From contig NZ_JXBW01000011.1 of the NCBI RefSeq assembly GCF_001447355.1, positions 22,214-86,213 on the forward strand: DNA of 64,000 nucleotides. Reading direction: 5' to 3'. How positions within the stretch are numbered: position 1 is the first letter of the stretch; every line of letters starts with the position of its first letter. The notes below the pieces were generated by a model that had not been told where the DNA came from, searched no databases, and was given only the letters and a program-made list of their open reading frames with translations. The stretch comes from Alicyclobacillus tolerans (lineage in GTDB: Bacteria > Bacillota > Bacilli > Alicyclobacillales > Alicyclobacillaceae). Position numbers and translations under genes: made by a program. This document shows positions 9,274 to 17,505 of this stretch, piece after piece.

Positions 9274-10542
9274 TCACGCGATCAACTGGATGCCCATATA
9301 AAGGCCAAACACCATGATGACGAGCGAGATTGCGCGCACGATATGCTTGTAAATCCCTTGCATTCTCCATTCTTTAGGTAAAGCCTTCGCCTCAAGCAAC
9401 AATAAGAATCCCAAGACGATAGGTAACAGCAACGAGTTCATCACTTCTGTATCGACTGCCAAGTTGATCAGGTTGATGCCGCTAAAGACAAGGATGGCAC
9501 CGCCGATGTGTGCGCAGGTGTAAATCGTGTAAAAACCTTTGGCGTCACGCCACTTCGCGTTCATACTGTGACGAATGCCTGTGACCTCGCCAATCCCCCA
9601 GGCACCAGCCAGAGACACGACGAGCGCCGCGACAAAGCTTGCACCAAGCATGCCCATACCGAAAATTAACTTCGCTCCGACAGGCCCAAGAAACGGCATC
9701 AGACCGTGTGAAATTTGCGTCACCGTCGACAGTGGTTGTGAAGGATTCACGCGCCCCACCGTCGCCGCGATCATGATGACCACGGCAATCATGACCACTT
9801 GCGTTAAAATCGATCCGACGAGCGTATCCACCCTTGCGAGCTTGAGGTACTTTTTAGTCATTCGCCGATCGACGACAGCCGATTGTTGATAAAAAATCAT
9901 CCACGGCATGATCACAGCACCCACATTCGCTGCAAGTAGAAACATGTAGCTTGAGTGACCGATTGGAATGGTCGCGAGTCCTTGCAGTAAGGCATGCCCG
10001 GATGGATGAGCCATGATAGCCGCAGGAACGAGCAAAAGTTCAAAAAGGCCCATAGCGATACCGATCCGCTCGACGCGCTTGTAGCTTCCAGTGAGGCCTA
10101 GTGCAATCAGCAGAATGGTCGCTACCGAAACCGTGTAATCAGGTGAAATGCCAAACAGTTCCCCCACCCCGGCGATCCCGGCAAACTCGGTCACCAGTGC
10201 GCCGATGGCAGAAAGGAACAGAGTGGAGACCGAAATCCACGCCCACCCTCGACCGAAGTGCTTGTGAATGAGTTCCCCGTGCCCCTGCCCCGTGATGACA
10301 CCCAAGCGCACCGTAATTTCCTGAACCAAATATACGATTGGGATCAGGACGAGCTGTGGGAGAACCATGGAATAGCCCCATTCAGCTCCAGACTGCGCGG
10401 CCGTGATAATGCATCCCGCATCCGTGTTCGCCAGCATGACAATGACACCAGGCCCAAATATGGCGAGCATACGCAAGAAACGCCGCGCCCGTGAATGTTT
10501 CGACGCGACCTGCGATATCACGAGTGATTCTGTATGATTCAT
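9274..10542 (-). CDS. Divergent Nramp-family divalent metal transporter
   Basis: 422 residues with about eleven hydrophobic helices and the overall Nramp fold pattern. Helix 1 carries ANTDAGC where classical MntH/Nramp has DPGN: the Asp (about 41) and Gly remain, Pro and Asn do not. Helix 6 reads IMPW (about 211-214) instead of MPH. This resembles the divergent NRAMP-related group found in Firmicutes, some members of which move Mg2+ or Mn2+. The metal here is not known. The ATG follows AAGGAG with good spacing. A DtxR-like operator lies in the promoter, which points to control by Mn or Fe. Confidence 0.85.
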   Translation of the reverse strand: MNHTESLVISQVASKHSRARRFLRMLAIFGPGVIVMLANTDAGCIITAAQSGAEWGYSMVLPQLVLIPIVYLVQEITVRLGVITGQGHGELIHKHFGRGWAWISVSTLFLSAIGALVTEFAGIAGVGELFGISPDYTVSVATILLIALGLTGSYKRVERIGIAMGLFELLLVPAAIMAHPSGHALLQGLATIPIGHSSYMFLLAANVGAVIMPWMIFYQQSAVVDRRMTKKYLKLARVDTLVGSILTQVVMIAVVIMIAATVGRVNPSQPLSTVTQISHGLMPFLGPVGAKLIFGMGMLGASFVAALVVSLAGAWGIGEVTGIRHSMNAKWRDAKGFYTIYTCAHIGGAILVFSGINLINLAVDTEVMNSLLLPIVLGFLLLLEAKALPKEWRMQGIYKHIVRAISLVIMVFGLYMGIQLIA

Positions 10543-10611
10543 GATGATGACTCCTTGCTATCGCGGCATGATGTTGGTTTATGATATTGAATGTCGAAGG
10601 TTTGTATGTTC

Positions 10612-10662
10612 TTGATACTGTAGTTAGTCTAACCTAACTAGAAACTTGATTACAATAGTCAA
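10612..10662. promoter_or_regulatory. Face-to-face promoters of nramp and csaA sharing a -10 site
   Basis: Plus strand: TTGATA (10612-10617), 17-bp spacer, TAACTA (10635-10640), toward csaA. Minus strand: TTGACT (10662-10657), 16-bp spacer, TAGTTA (10640-10635), toward nramp. Both -10 elements fall on the same six base pairs, inside the operator. Confidence 0.55.
10621..10640. promoter_or_regulatory. DtxR/IdeR/MntR-like operator
   Basis: TAGTTAG, six bases, CTAACTA is a perfect inverted repeat. On the minus strand it contains TTAGGTTAG then CTAAC, agreeing with 15 of 19 positions of the DtxR/IdeR consensus TTAGGTTAGSCTAACCTAA, including the full left half. It covers the -10 of the nramp promoter. 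Confidence 0.7.
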
Positions 10663-10682
10663 CTATGTGAGGTGGCGAAAAC

Positions 10683-11012
10683 ATGACGACAATTGACGAT
10701 TTTCAAAAGCTGGACATTCGTATTGGAACCATTGTGGAAGCTCGGCATTTTCCAGAGGCGCGTAAGCCAGCCATTCAATTGCGAATTGATTTCGGCGATA
10801 TTGGTATGAAGTCGTCGAGTGCGCAGATTACGCGCCGCTATGATCCAGATACTTTGGTAGGTCGGCAAGTTGTAGCGATTGTGAATCTCCCGCCCCGCAG
10901 GATTGCGGGCTTTGTGTCGGAGGTATTGGTGCTTGGCGGCATTCCAGAGGATGGTGACGTCGTTTTGCTCCGACCAGACACTGTTGTACCAAACGGAACC
11001 CCTATCGCTTAA
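10683..11012 (+). CDS. csaA: CsaA-type tRNA-binding-domain protein
   Basis: 109 residues forming one OB-fold of the tRNA_bind family (DIRIGTIVEARHFPEARKPA, then NLPPRRIAGFVSEVL). This is the length and pattern of CsaA, a cytoplasmic protein with reported chaperone-like activity in secretion and tRNA binding in Bacillus. GAGGTGG precedes the ATG. It is divergent from nramp and shares its control region. The stop codon lies inside the following terminator hairpin. Confidence 0.92.
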   Translation: MTTIDDFQKLDIRIGTIVEARHFPEARKPAIQLRIDFGDIGMKSSSAQITRRYDPDTLVGRQVVAIVNLPPRRIAGFVSEVLVLGGIPEDGDVVLLRPDTVVPNGTPIA

Positions 11013-11026
11013 GCCGATAGGGGTTC
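10996..11026. terminator. Terminator hairpin overlapping the csaA stop codon
   Basis: A 12-bp perfect stem (10996-11007 with 11015-11026) with a 7-nt loop. It lies between convergent csaA and the lipase gene; the T-tract on the plus strand is weak. Confidence 0.75.
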
Positions 11027-11031
11027 GTGGT

Positions 11032-11988
11032 TTATATAGGGGTCTTGCTATGTTCCGCCCCCGTCGCGACGGTCGTCGACGACGGCGAACCGGGATAAAA
11101 GTAACCGTAGAAATCATACATTTGGTGACGGTCATACACCGATTCGTCTGGGGTCGGATTAGGAATATCGATTTCAACGCCAAGGGATGATCCATAATGG
11201 CTGAACACATCGCCATCATAATGATAATCCTTGACGACTGACGCCTGTTGTAATTTGGGACGAAAACCTGTACCAATCGAGTTAAACACAGTAACTCCAG
11301 CTATTTTCCAATTGGGATATGCATTCTGATCGTCCAAGTATACCTTTTGGGCGAGCCATCCACCCATCGAGTGTCCGGTCAAAATGACATCTCCAGAAGG
11401 AACATTGGCCTCTTTACAAACTTGCTTAAAAAACTGTTCTGCTGGCTGAAGTTGTTCAATTATATTCGGTACACTCAAATAAATCCCAGCGTCAGCAACC
11501 AAATCCATGACGTTGTCGGTTCCCCGATAGGCAATCACAACGGTATTTCCTCGTTGAAATGCGACGGCGTAGAAACCTGCGCTTGCTTCTAAGTCATCGA
11601 CATCGAGAATCTTCCACCCAGCGAGATCGGAAAAAAAGAAACGATTCGCTTGAGTGTAAGGAAGATGCCAGTCGATTTGATTGACCTTATCGACTTGCTC
11701 GTAAATTCCTGGTGGACCTTGTTTAACAGCCGCCAGGTCTTCGAGCGTGAGCAACGAATCGCCTACATATTCATCGAGGTTCGAATATGATAAATCGGTC
11801 ATCTTCATCAATACACCGTCATAGATGCCGTCCGTTTGCTGCAGTTTTGCATCCGCATCCACATGGACATCCGGCTCTGACATCGACTTGACGACAGCAT
11901 TGACGGTTAAAAAACGAAATGGGATGACGAGCAGCACAGACGCCACACTAAACGCCAGCAGGCGTTTCCAATACGATACGGACTTCAT
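11032..11988 (-). CDS. Lipase-family alpha/beta hydrolase with N-terminal membrane anchor or signal
   Basis: 318 residues from the ATG at 11988. A basic start (MKSVSYWKRLL) and a hydrophobic stretch to about residue 25 look like a signal peptide or anchor, so it probably acts outside the membrane. The hydrolase part has GHSMGGW (nucleophile elbow), an Asp in the YDGDVFSHYG region and a late His in YDRHQMY, as in class 3 lipase/DUF2974-like hydrolases. Substrate unknown. The start is not certain: GAGGAG lies 12 nt upstream, and the open frame extends a further 52 codons with no better site. Confidence 0.75.
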   Translation of the reverse strand: MKSVSYWKRLLAFSVASVLLVIPFRFLTVNAVVKSMSEPDVHVDADAKLQQTDGIYDGVLMKMTDLSYSNLDEYVGDSLLTLEDLAAVKQGPPGIYEQVDKVNQIDWHLPYTQANRFFFSDLAGWKILDVDDLEASAGFYAVAFQRGNTVVIAYRGTDNVMDLVADAGIYLSVPNIIEQLQPAEQFFKQVCKEANVPSGDVILTGHSMGGWLAQKVYLDDQNAYPNWKIAGVTVFNSIGTGFRPKLQQASVVKDYHYDGDVFSHYGSSLGVEIDIPNPTPDESVYDRHQMYDFYGYFYPGSPSSTTVATGAEHSKTPI

Positions 11989-12203
11989 GCGCTCGTTCCA
12001 CTCCTCACTTTCCTGTACCCGTATGCCACGTGTCACAGTATACCACATGTTGTCCGACAAAAAGACGGCACACATAATACACCATCCAAAATAAAGTTTT
12101 CCATATATCGACCCGTATAAACACAAAGATGGCCGATCTGTCATGAAGCGACGAATCGACCGTGAGGGATATTCAGGTACCGTCTGTGCACATCATGCTA
12201 TTG

Positions 12204-12443
12204 CTATATATGGAATTTGCGTGTCTTTGAAAGGAGGCGATCAGAAAGTAGTTGAGAATCGAGGAAATCGCGAGGACTGATGGTCGGCGTGGCGACAGTA
12301 CTATCGGCAGCAAACGTGAGAAACAGGCGCTTGGGTTTGCCATATTGCGCAATGACGCTCGACTTGGTCATGCCGTGACGCGTCATGCAATGTACCGATG
12401 TGAGTTCCTGAAGCAACTCATTGCAAATCGGACAGGTGACCAT
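12204..12443 (-). CDS. Small zinc-finger-like protein of unknown function
   Basis: 79 residues. The N-terminus has CPIC and then HCMTRH, a Cys2His2-like set that could bind zinc. HGMTKSSVIAQYGKP resembles the short helix-turn segment of MucR/Ros-type proteins, but the match is too short to claim. AGGGGGA lies 7 nt before the ATG, which supports translation. The following 215 bp to murF hold an AT-rich promoter-like stretch and the murF terminator. Function unknown. Confidence 0.6.
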   Translation of the reverse strand: MVTCPICNELLQELTSVHCMTRHGMTKSSVIAQYGKPKRLFLTFAADSTVATPTISPRDFLDSQLLSDRLLSKTRKFHI

Positions 12444-12624
12444 CTAGCATTCCCCCTATATCGCCAAAACCATCGAAAATCAGGCGAAAATTTGAGCGCT
12501 GCAGACACCGAGTTGTATATCTCTAGTTTATCGAAAAAACAGACGAACATATACAGAATTTTTGTTAATCTTTTATGACTCCTAATCCATATTTATCCTT
12601 ATCATTCGATACACGATATATCCT

Positions 12625-12659
12625 ATACAAAACGGCCTCACCATGAGGCCGTTTTGTAT
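12625..12659 (-). terminator. Intrinsic terminator after murF
   Basis: A perfect 16-bp stem (12625-12640 with 12644-12659) with a 3-nt loop immediately follows the murF stop codon. Confidence 0.85.
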
Positions 12660-14032
12660 TACGTATGCACTTCTGGAGACAATGCTGCAACCATGCGTTC
12701 CAACTGCATACCACGGGACGCCTTGACCAAAACGGTCGCCTCCTCAGGCAAGAATGACGGAAGCGCCGACAATGCACCTTCCACCGTCGGTATATGCAAA
12801 ACGTGCGGGACGCCAGCAGCAGTGGCGGCTTCCGCCATCCAGTGCGCCATCTTCCCCACTGCCAAAAGCCTATCGACGCCCAACCTGCCAACTGCCTCCC
12901 CGACCTCCTTATGACCGGATTCGGCGTGATCGCCAAGTTCGTACATATCGCCAAGGATGGCGACGCGTTGACCTGGCGGTGCAATGTGCTGCAATACCTC
13001 AAGGCTCGCTTGCATCGACGATGGACTTGCGTTGTAGCAGTCGTCGATCACAGTCAAACGAGTCCCTTTCAGGATTCGCAAACGCCCCGTCGACGCCTCG
13101 ACGCGAGCGAGTGGCGCGACCATATCGCTGAGACTGAGGCCGACAGTAAGACCAACCGCGATCGCGGCGAGCGCATTGGCGACATTGTGCAGTCCAAAAG
13201 TCGGGATGTGAAACGACCGTTCTTCGTTACGCCAGTGTACGCGAAAATGCATGCCGTCTTCCGCCCAAGTGACATCGTCGGCACGGACATCCGCGTCCTC
13301 CGCAAACCCATACCATGTGATAGGAGCTCGCGATTTGGATGCGATTCGGCAAAGCCACGGATCGTCTCGGTTGAGAATGCCTCTTCCGTGCTTGGGCAGA
13401 GCCTCGAGCAGTTCCCCCTTTGCCCTGGCGATGCCCTCTTGGCTGCCAAGCAATTCGATATGACTGTACCCAATGTTCGTGATCACGCCGATTGTGGGTT
13501 GTGCAATTTCACATAAACGCTGAATTTGCCCGAATCCACGCATCCCCATCTCAAGAACGATGGAACGGTGTCGAGCTTGCCGCTGTAGAATGGTTAGGGG
13601 TAAGCCCAATTCGTTGTTGCGGTTAGCCGGTGTGAACAGACAATCCCCCATCGCGCCAAGTACCGCAGCAACCATCTCTTTTGTCGTCGTCTTGCCGTTG
13701 CTGCCCGTGATGCCGACAACGGGACCCGAGAACTGTTGGCGTTCGTGCTCAGCCATCATCTGTACAGCCAAAAGTGCATCTCGCACGCGCAGGATGGAGC
13801 CGCCGGCGGCCTTGACGTTTTCTGTCACAATCGCTACACTGGCTCCGCGAGAAAACGCGTCTTCGACAAACTGGTGGCCATTGACGCGCTGCCCCACGAA
13901 TGCGACAAACGCGTCTTGAGGTTGCACTTCGCGGTGATCGACGGCAATACCGGTCACCAACGCACTTGAGTCACCTGCCACGTCGTCGCACGCGAGCAGA
14001 CGGCACAGTTCTTCAACGGAAATGGGTGTCAT
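12659..14032 (-). CDS. murF: UDP-N-acetylmuramoyl-tripeptide--D-alanyl-D-alanine ligase
   Basis: 457 residues. The Mur ligase central domain has the P-loop GITGSNGKTTTKE and the downstream ITNIGYSHIELLGS block; DDCYNASPSSMQ marks the start of the C-terminal domain. It adds D-Ala-D-Ala to the UDP-MurNAc tripeptide in cytoplasmic peptidoglycan precursor synthesis. It lies divergently beside ddl, which makes its D-Ala-D-Ala substrate. AAAGGA lies 8 nt before the ATG. Confidence 0.96.
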   Translation of the reverse strand: MTPISVEELCRLLACDDVAGDSSALVTGIAVDHREVQPQDAFVAFVGQRVNGHQFVEDAFSRGASVAIVTENVKAAGGSILRVRDALLAVQMMAEHERQQFSGPVVGITGSNGKTTTKEMVAAVLGAMGDCLFTPANRNNELGLPLTILQRQARHRSIVLEMGMRGFGQIQRLCEIAQPTIGVITNIGYSHIELLGSQEGIARAKGELLEALPKHGRGILNRDDPWLCRIASKSRAPITWYGFAEDADVRADDVTWAEDGMHFRVHWRNEERSFHIPTFGLHNVANALAAIAVGLTVGLSLSDMVAPLARVEASTGRLRILKGTRLTVIDDCYNASPSSMQASLEVLQHIAPPGQRVAILGDMYELGDHAESGHKEVGEAVGRLGVDRLLAVGKMAHWMAEAATAAGVPHVLHIPTVEGALSALPSFLPEEATVLVKASRGMQLERMVAALSPEVHT

Positions 14033-14080
14033 ACGTCCATTCCTTTCGCAAGTTCATTTAAACCAAAGGAGTTGCGGCTC

Positions 14081-15238
14081 GTGTCAGGCAAACGCATGAA
14101 AGTTGGCGTGATTTTTGGTGGAAAATCGGGAGAGCATGAGGTTTCCCTGCAGTCCGCGAAGTCTGTAATGGATGCCCTAGATCCTCTTCAGTATACCATT
14201 ATTCCCATCGGTATCACGAGAGACGGGCGCTGGCAGGTTGGGAAAGGCGCTATGAAAGCCCTGGAAACCGCCCAAGTGGCTGCTGTTGAGAGCAAGGGGA
14301 CAACGACACAATTGCCCAAAAACTATATCAACTCAACCATCGGCGGTTTGACTCCGGCCTCCGCGACTCGCTCTGTAGATCTGTTACCGCCAGCGCTTGT
14401 CAACGAAATTGATGTCGCTATTCCCGTTTTACACGGCACATACGGTGAAGATGGCTCCATTCAAGGATTGCTGGAGTTGGTTGGCGTTCCTTACGTCGGT
14501 GCAGGCATTTTGGCTTCCGCCGTCGGCCTGGATAAAATCGCCATGAAACAAATGTTCGCAGCCGTTGGGATTCCCCAAGTTCAATATGTTGCCTGCACCC
14601 GTAGTCAGTGGCGTACAAACCCAGAAGAATTGCTCGACACGGTGGAAGGGCAGCTCGCTTACCCTTGCTTTGTGAAACCCGCAAATCTCGGCTCCAGCGT
14701 CGGCATTTCGAAAGCGAAGTCACGCGAGGAATTGGCGAAGGCGATTGCGTTGGCGGCCCAGTACGACCGCAAGATCATTGTCGAACAAGGACTGGATGTG
14801 CGCGAAGTCGAGGTCGCAGTGCTTGGCAACGATGCGCCGATGGTCTCGGTCGCCGGTGAGATTATCCCTTCCAATGAGTTTTATGACTATGAAGCCAAGT
14901 ATGTGGGCGGCAATTCCAAGCTCATTATCCCTGCCGATTTGACGGATGAACAACGAGAACAGGTTGAACACTATGCCGTAGAAGCGTTCCAGGCCATTGA
15001 TTGTTCAGGCTTGGCTCGAGTCGACTTTTTCATCGAACGTGCAAGCGGCCGCGTGCTGGTCAACGAAATCAACACGATGCCAGGCTTTACCCGCTACAGC
15101 ATGTACCCCAAACTCTGGGAAGCAACTGGCATGTCGTACAGTAAACTGCTCGATCATCTGATTCAGCTGGCGCTCGAACGACATGCCGAGCGCGAACAGA
15201 CCATCCACACGTACGAAAAGCGCGATGAAACGCGGTAA
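14081..15238 (+). CDS. ddl: D-alanine--D-alanine ligase
   Basis: 385 residues, ATP-grasp fold. Motifs: FGGKSGEHEVSL, HGTYGEDGSIQG, KPANLGSSVGIS and NEINTMPGFT. The omega-loop reads YDYEAKY with Tyr at the position that favours D-Ala over D-lactate, so vancomycin-resistance-type D-Ala-D-Lac activity is not expected. The GTG at 14081 lies 9 nt after AAGGAG; the TTG at 14072 and the ATG at 14096 are alternatives. It is divergent from murF, giving a compact precursor-synthesis locus, and ends at a strong terminator. Confidence 0.95.
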   Translation: MSGKRMKVGVIFGGKSGEHEVSLQSAKSVMDALDPLQYTIIPIGITRDGRWQVGKGAMKALETAQVAAVESKGTTTQLPKNYINSTIGGLTPASATRSVDLLPPALVNEIDVAIPVLHGTYGEDGSIQGLLELVGVPYVGAGILASAVGLDKIAMKQMFAAVGIPQVQYVACTRSQWRTNPEELLDTVEGQLAYPCFVKPANLGSSVGISKAKSREELAKAIALAAQYDRKIIVEQGLDVREVEVAVLGNDAPMVSVAGEIIPSNEFYDYEAKYVGGNSKLIIPADLTDEQREQVEHYAVEAFQAIDCSGLARVDFFIERASGRVLVNEINTMPGFTRYSMYPKLWEATGMSYSKLLDHLIQLALERHAEREQTIHTYEKRDETR

Positions 15239-15250
15239 CGCGAATAACGC

Positions 15251-15287
15251 AAAGGCTGGTACCTTGTTCTCGGTACCAGCCTTTTTT
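15251..15287 (+). terminator. Intrinsic terminator after ddl
   Basis: A 13-bp stem (AAAGGCTGGTACC with its complement), an 8-nt loop and a run of T. The hairpin may also serve the convergent dnaD transcript. Confidence 0.9.
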
Positions 15288-15293
15288 ACACCA

Positions 15294-16061
15294 TCAGCCG
15301 TCCGGAAACAACTGATAGAAGTTTGCATACCTCTCGTCGCGCACCTGTTCGCGATCCGCTGACTTTGGTTTCGTAGGCGCTGCGGCCTTATTCCTTGCCC
15401 CAACCGACTTGCGCCCAGAATCGGCTTCACTTCGTGCAGCCTTATCCCGATACTGTTGTCGATAGTTATCCAAATCTTGACGCGATTGGATATTGTGTCG
15501 TTGCCAGTCAAACAAGATGCGATCGATATAACGAAAGCTATACTTATTGGCGAGTACGGATTCCTTCAAGGCCTCGATGACCAGCCACTCTGGATAACCG
15601 TTTTCGCCAAGCCAAGTACGCAGTTGATCGCACTCCATTGCCGAAAGCGGCCTGCCGAACTCCTCTTCAAACAATGTAAGAGGGTCTTTGCGGAACTGGC
15701 GAACCTCCTTCTTCGAGGTTTTACCGCGAATTCTGTCCCATAACGGCTGCAAGTCAAAATAGGTGACATGCGCTCCGTGTTCATCGAACTTCTCGCCAAT
15801 TGCAAGGTATCCCTCTAACACCAAACGCTCGACACAGCCCATCACTTCTTTGCTCGACATACCACAGAGGTCTCCCAAATCCTGCGGCGAGAGTTCGGTG
15901 GTACCGCGAACTTGACCATTGGCCAGGATTTGCAAGAGCACGACCAATTCGTGCGCATGCAAGCAAATGTGCGCATGTGTCGTGAGCAGATCGTATGGAA
16001 CTGCCACGAAGGGGGTGCTTAAGAAGTCGCCGTTCGCAATATGCCGACCCGATGTTTGCAT
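15294..16061 (-). CDS. dnaD: DnaD-type replication initiation protein
   Basis: 255 residues from the ATG at 16061, which follows GGGGGAG by 7 nt. The N-terminal half is a winged-helix domain (residues about 20-120). The C-terminal DnaD/DnaB-like domain includes LFEEEFGRPLSAMECDQL and a YSFRYIDRILFDW segment that matches the YxxxIxxxW DNA-binding motif. DnaD acts with DnaA, DnaB and DnaI in loading the replicative helicase in Firmicutes. The gene follows asnS as in Bacillus. The tail from about residue 215 is basic and probably disordered. Confidence 0.92.
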   Translation of the reverse strand: MQTSGRHIANGDFLSTPFVAVPYDLLTTHAHICLHAHELVVLLQILANGQVRGTTELSPQDLGDLCGMSSKEVMGCVERLVLEGYLAIGEKFDEHGAHVTYFDLQPLWDRIRGKTSKKEVRQFRKDPLTLFEEEFGRPLSAMECDQLRTWLGENGYPEWLVIEALKESVLANKYSFRYIDRILFDWQRHNIQSRQDLDNYRQQYRDKAARSEADSGRKSVGARNKAAAPTKPKSADREQVRDERYANFYQLFPDG

Positions 16062-16084
16062 CTGCGCACTCCCCCTGTCATTCC

Positions 16085-17380
16085 TCACGGATATAGCCGA
16101 TAAAGCGTCCGCGGAAACGCGATCGCCTCGCGGATGTGTTCCAAGCCGCAAATCCATGCGATTGTCCGCTCCAAGCCCAATCCGAAACCAGAGTGCGGAA
16201 CGGAACCATATCGGCGCAAATCCAAGTACCAAGCATATGTGTCTCTTGGCAAGTGGTGTTCTTCAAACCTAGCATTGAGAAGCTCGTAATCGGCAATGCG
16301 CTGGCTACCACCCACGATTTCTCCATAGCCTTCTGGAGCGAGCATATCCGCGCACAGAACAACCTCGGGGCGCAGAGGATCTGGCTGCATGTAAAATGCC
16401 TTAATCTTCGTTGGGTAGCGCTCGATGAACAGCGGTTGATCATACTGCCCTGCCAGTGCCGTCTCGTGCGGAGCTCCAAAATCGTCGCCCCACTCGATGT
16501 CGAAACCGTTCTTGCGCAACCACGCAATGGCGTCATCATAACTCATTCTTGGAAACGACCCAGGTACCTTGGCCAATTTTTCGACATCGCGGCCGAGCGT
16601 ATGCAGTTCAGCTTCACAGTGATGCAGTACGTGCTCGACGACGTGCGACACCAATTGTTCTTGAATCCGCAAGTTCTCGTCGTGATCGACGTATGCCATC
16701 TCCGGTTCGACCATCCAGAACTCGATTAAATGGCGCCGCGTCTTTGACTTCTCGGCACGGAAACAAGGGCCAAACGAGTAGACACGCCCAAGCGACATCG
16801 CGGCCGCCTCCATGTACATCTGGCCACTCTGTGTCAGATACGCCTCTTCGTCAAAGTACTTGGTCTGAAACAATTCAGTCGTATCTTCGCAGGATGAAGG
16901 TGTCAGGATGGGCGGATCGACACGTGTAAAACCACGGTTGTCGAGAAAGTCGAAAATGGCACGTTGCACCTCAGCCCGAACGCGCATGATGGCGCGTTGA
17001 CGAGGAACGCGAAGCCAAAGGTGGCGGTGATCCATGAGAAAATCAACGCCGTGCTCCTTGTGTGTAATCGGGTATTCCTGCGCAATCTGGACGATCTCGA
17101 TGCCTTCAACGTCCAACTCATAACCGCCCGGCGCACGGTCGTCTTGGCGCACCAAACCGGATACGCGACAGGAGGATTCCTGCGTCAGTAAGCCACTGCG
17201 CTCAAAGATTTCGGGACTAACCGCCGACTTGACGACGACACACTGCACCAAGCCTGTCCCATCGCGAACCTGTAAAAAGTGAATCTTGCCACTGGATCGC
17301 TTGTTGTACAGCCATCCTTCAATCGTGACTGACGATCCGACATGTTGATGTAATTGGCCAATGTTCACAACTTGGGCCAC
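16085..17380 (-). CDS. asnS: Asparaginyl-tRNA synthetase
   Basis: 431 residues, close to the B. subtilis enzyme. An OB-fold anticodon-binding domain ([20 protein letters not shown]) is followed by a class II catalytic core with [11 protein letters not shown] (motif 2) and [13 protein letters not shown] (motif 3). It charges tRNA-Asn. The start is the GTG at 17380, preceded by GGAGGG; a longer open frame upstream crosses the terminator and promoter and is not real. The minus strand has TATAAT at 17431-17426 upstream. Confidence 0.95.
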   Translation of the reverse strand: MAQVVNIGQLHQHVGSSVTIEGWLYNKRSSGKIHFLQVRDGTGLVQCVVVKSAVSPEIFERSGLLTQESSCRVSGLVRQDDRAPGGYELDVEGIEIVQIAQEYPITHKEHGVDFLMDHRHLWLRVPRQRAIMRVRAEVQRAIFDFLDNRGFTRVDPPILTPSSCEDTTELFQTKYFDEEAYLTQSGQMYMEAAAMSLGRVYSFGPCFRAEKSKTRRHLIEFWMVEPEMAYVDHDENLRIQEQLVSHVVEHVLHHCEAELHTLGRDVEKLAKVPGSFPRMSYDDAIAWLRKNGFDIEWGDDFGAPHETALAGQYDQPLFIERYPTKIKAFYMQPDPLRPEVVLCADMLAPEGYGEIVGGSQRIADYELLNARFEEHHLPRDTYAWYLDLRRYGSVPHSGFGLGLERTIAWICGLEHIREAIAFPRTLYRLYP

Positions 17381-17432
17381 ACACGTTCCCTCCATGGGCT
17401 TGGGATATGCCCGATACTCGTACCGATTATAA

Positions 17433-17474
17433 CAAAAAAATAGACCCGACAGTCCACCAAAGGAACAGTCGGGT
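17433..17474 (-). terminator. Intrinsic terminator after the FtsH-like gene
   Basis: A stem of ACCCGAC with GTCGGGT (17444-17450 with 17468-17474) and a run of seven T on the minus strand. It separates the FtsH-like gene from asnS. The asnS -10 (TATAAT) begins 2 bp further on. Confidence 0.8.
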
Positions 17475-17505
17475 GCGCCTCGCTGTTGACTGAAGAACAC
17501 GCAGT

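Noticed and set aside
15294..15860. dnaD region as a phage-type replication gene
   Set aside because: Position after asnS and full two-domain layout match the chromosomal dnaD; no phage genes around.
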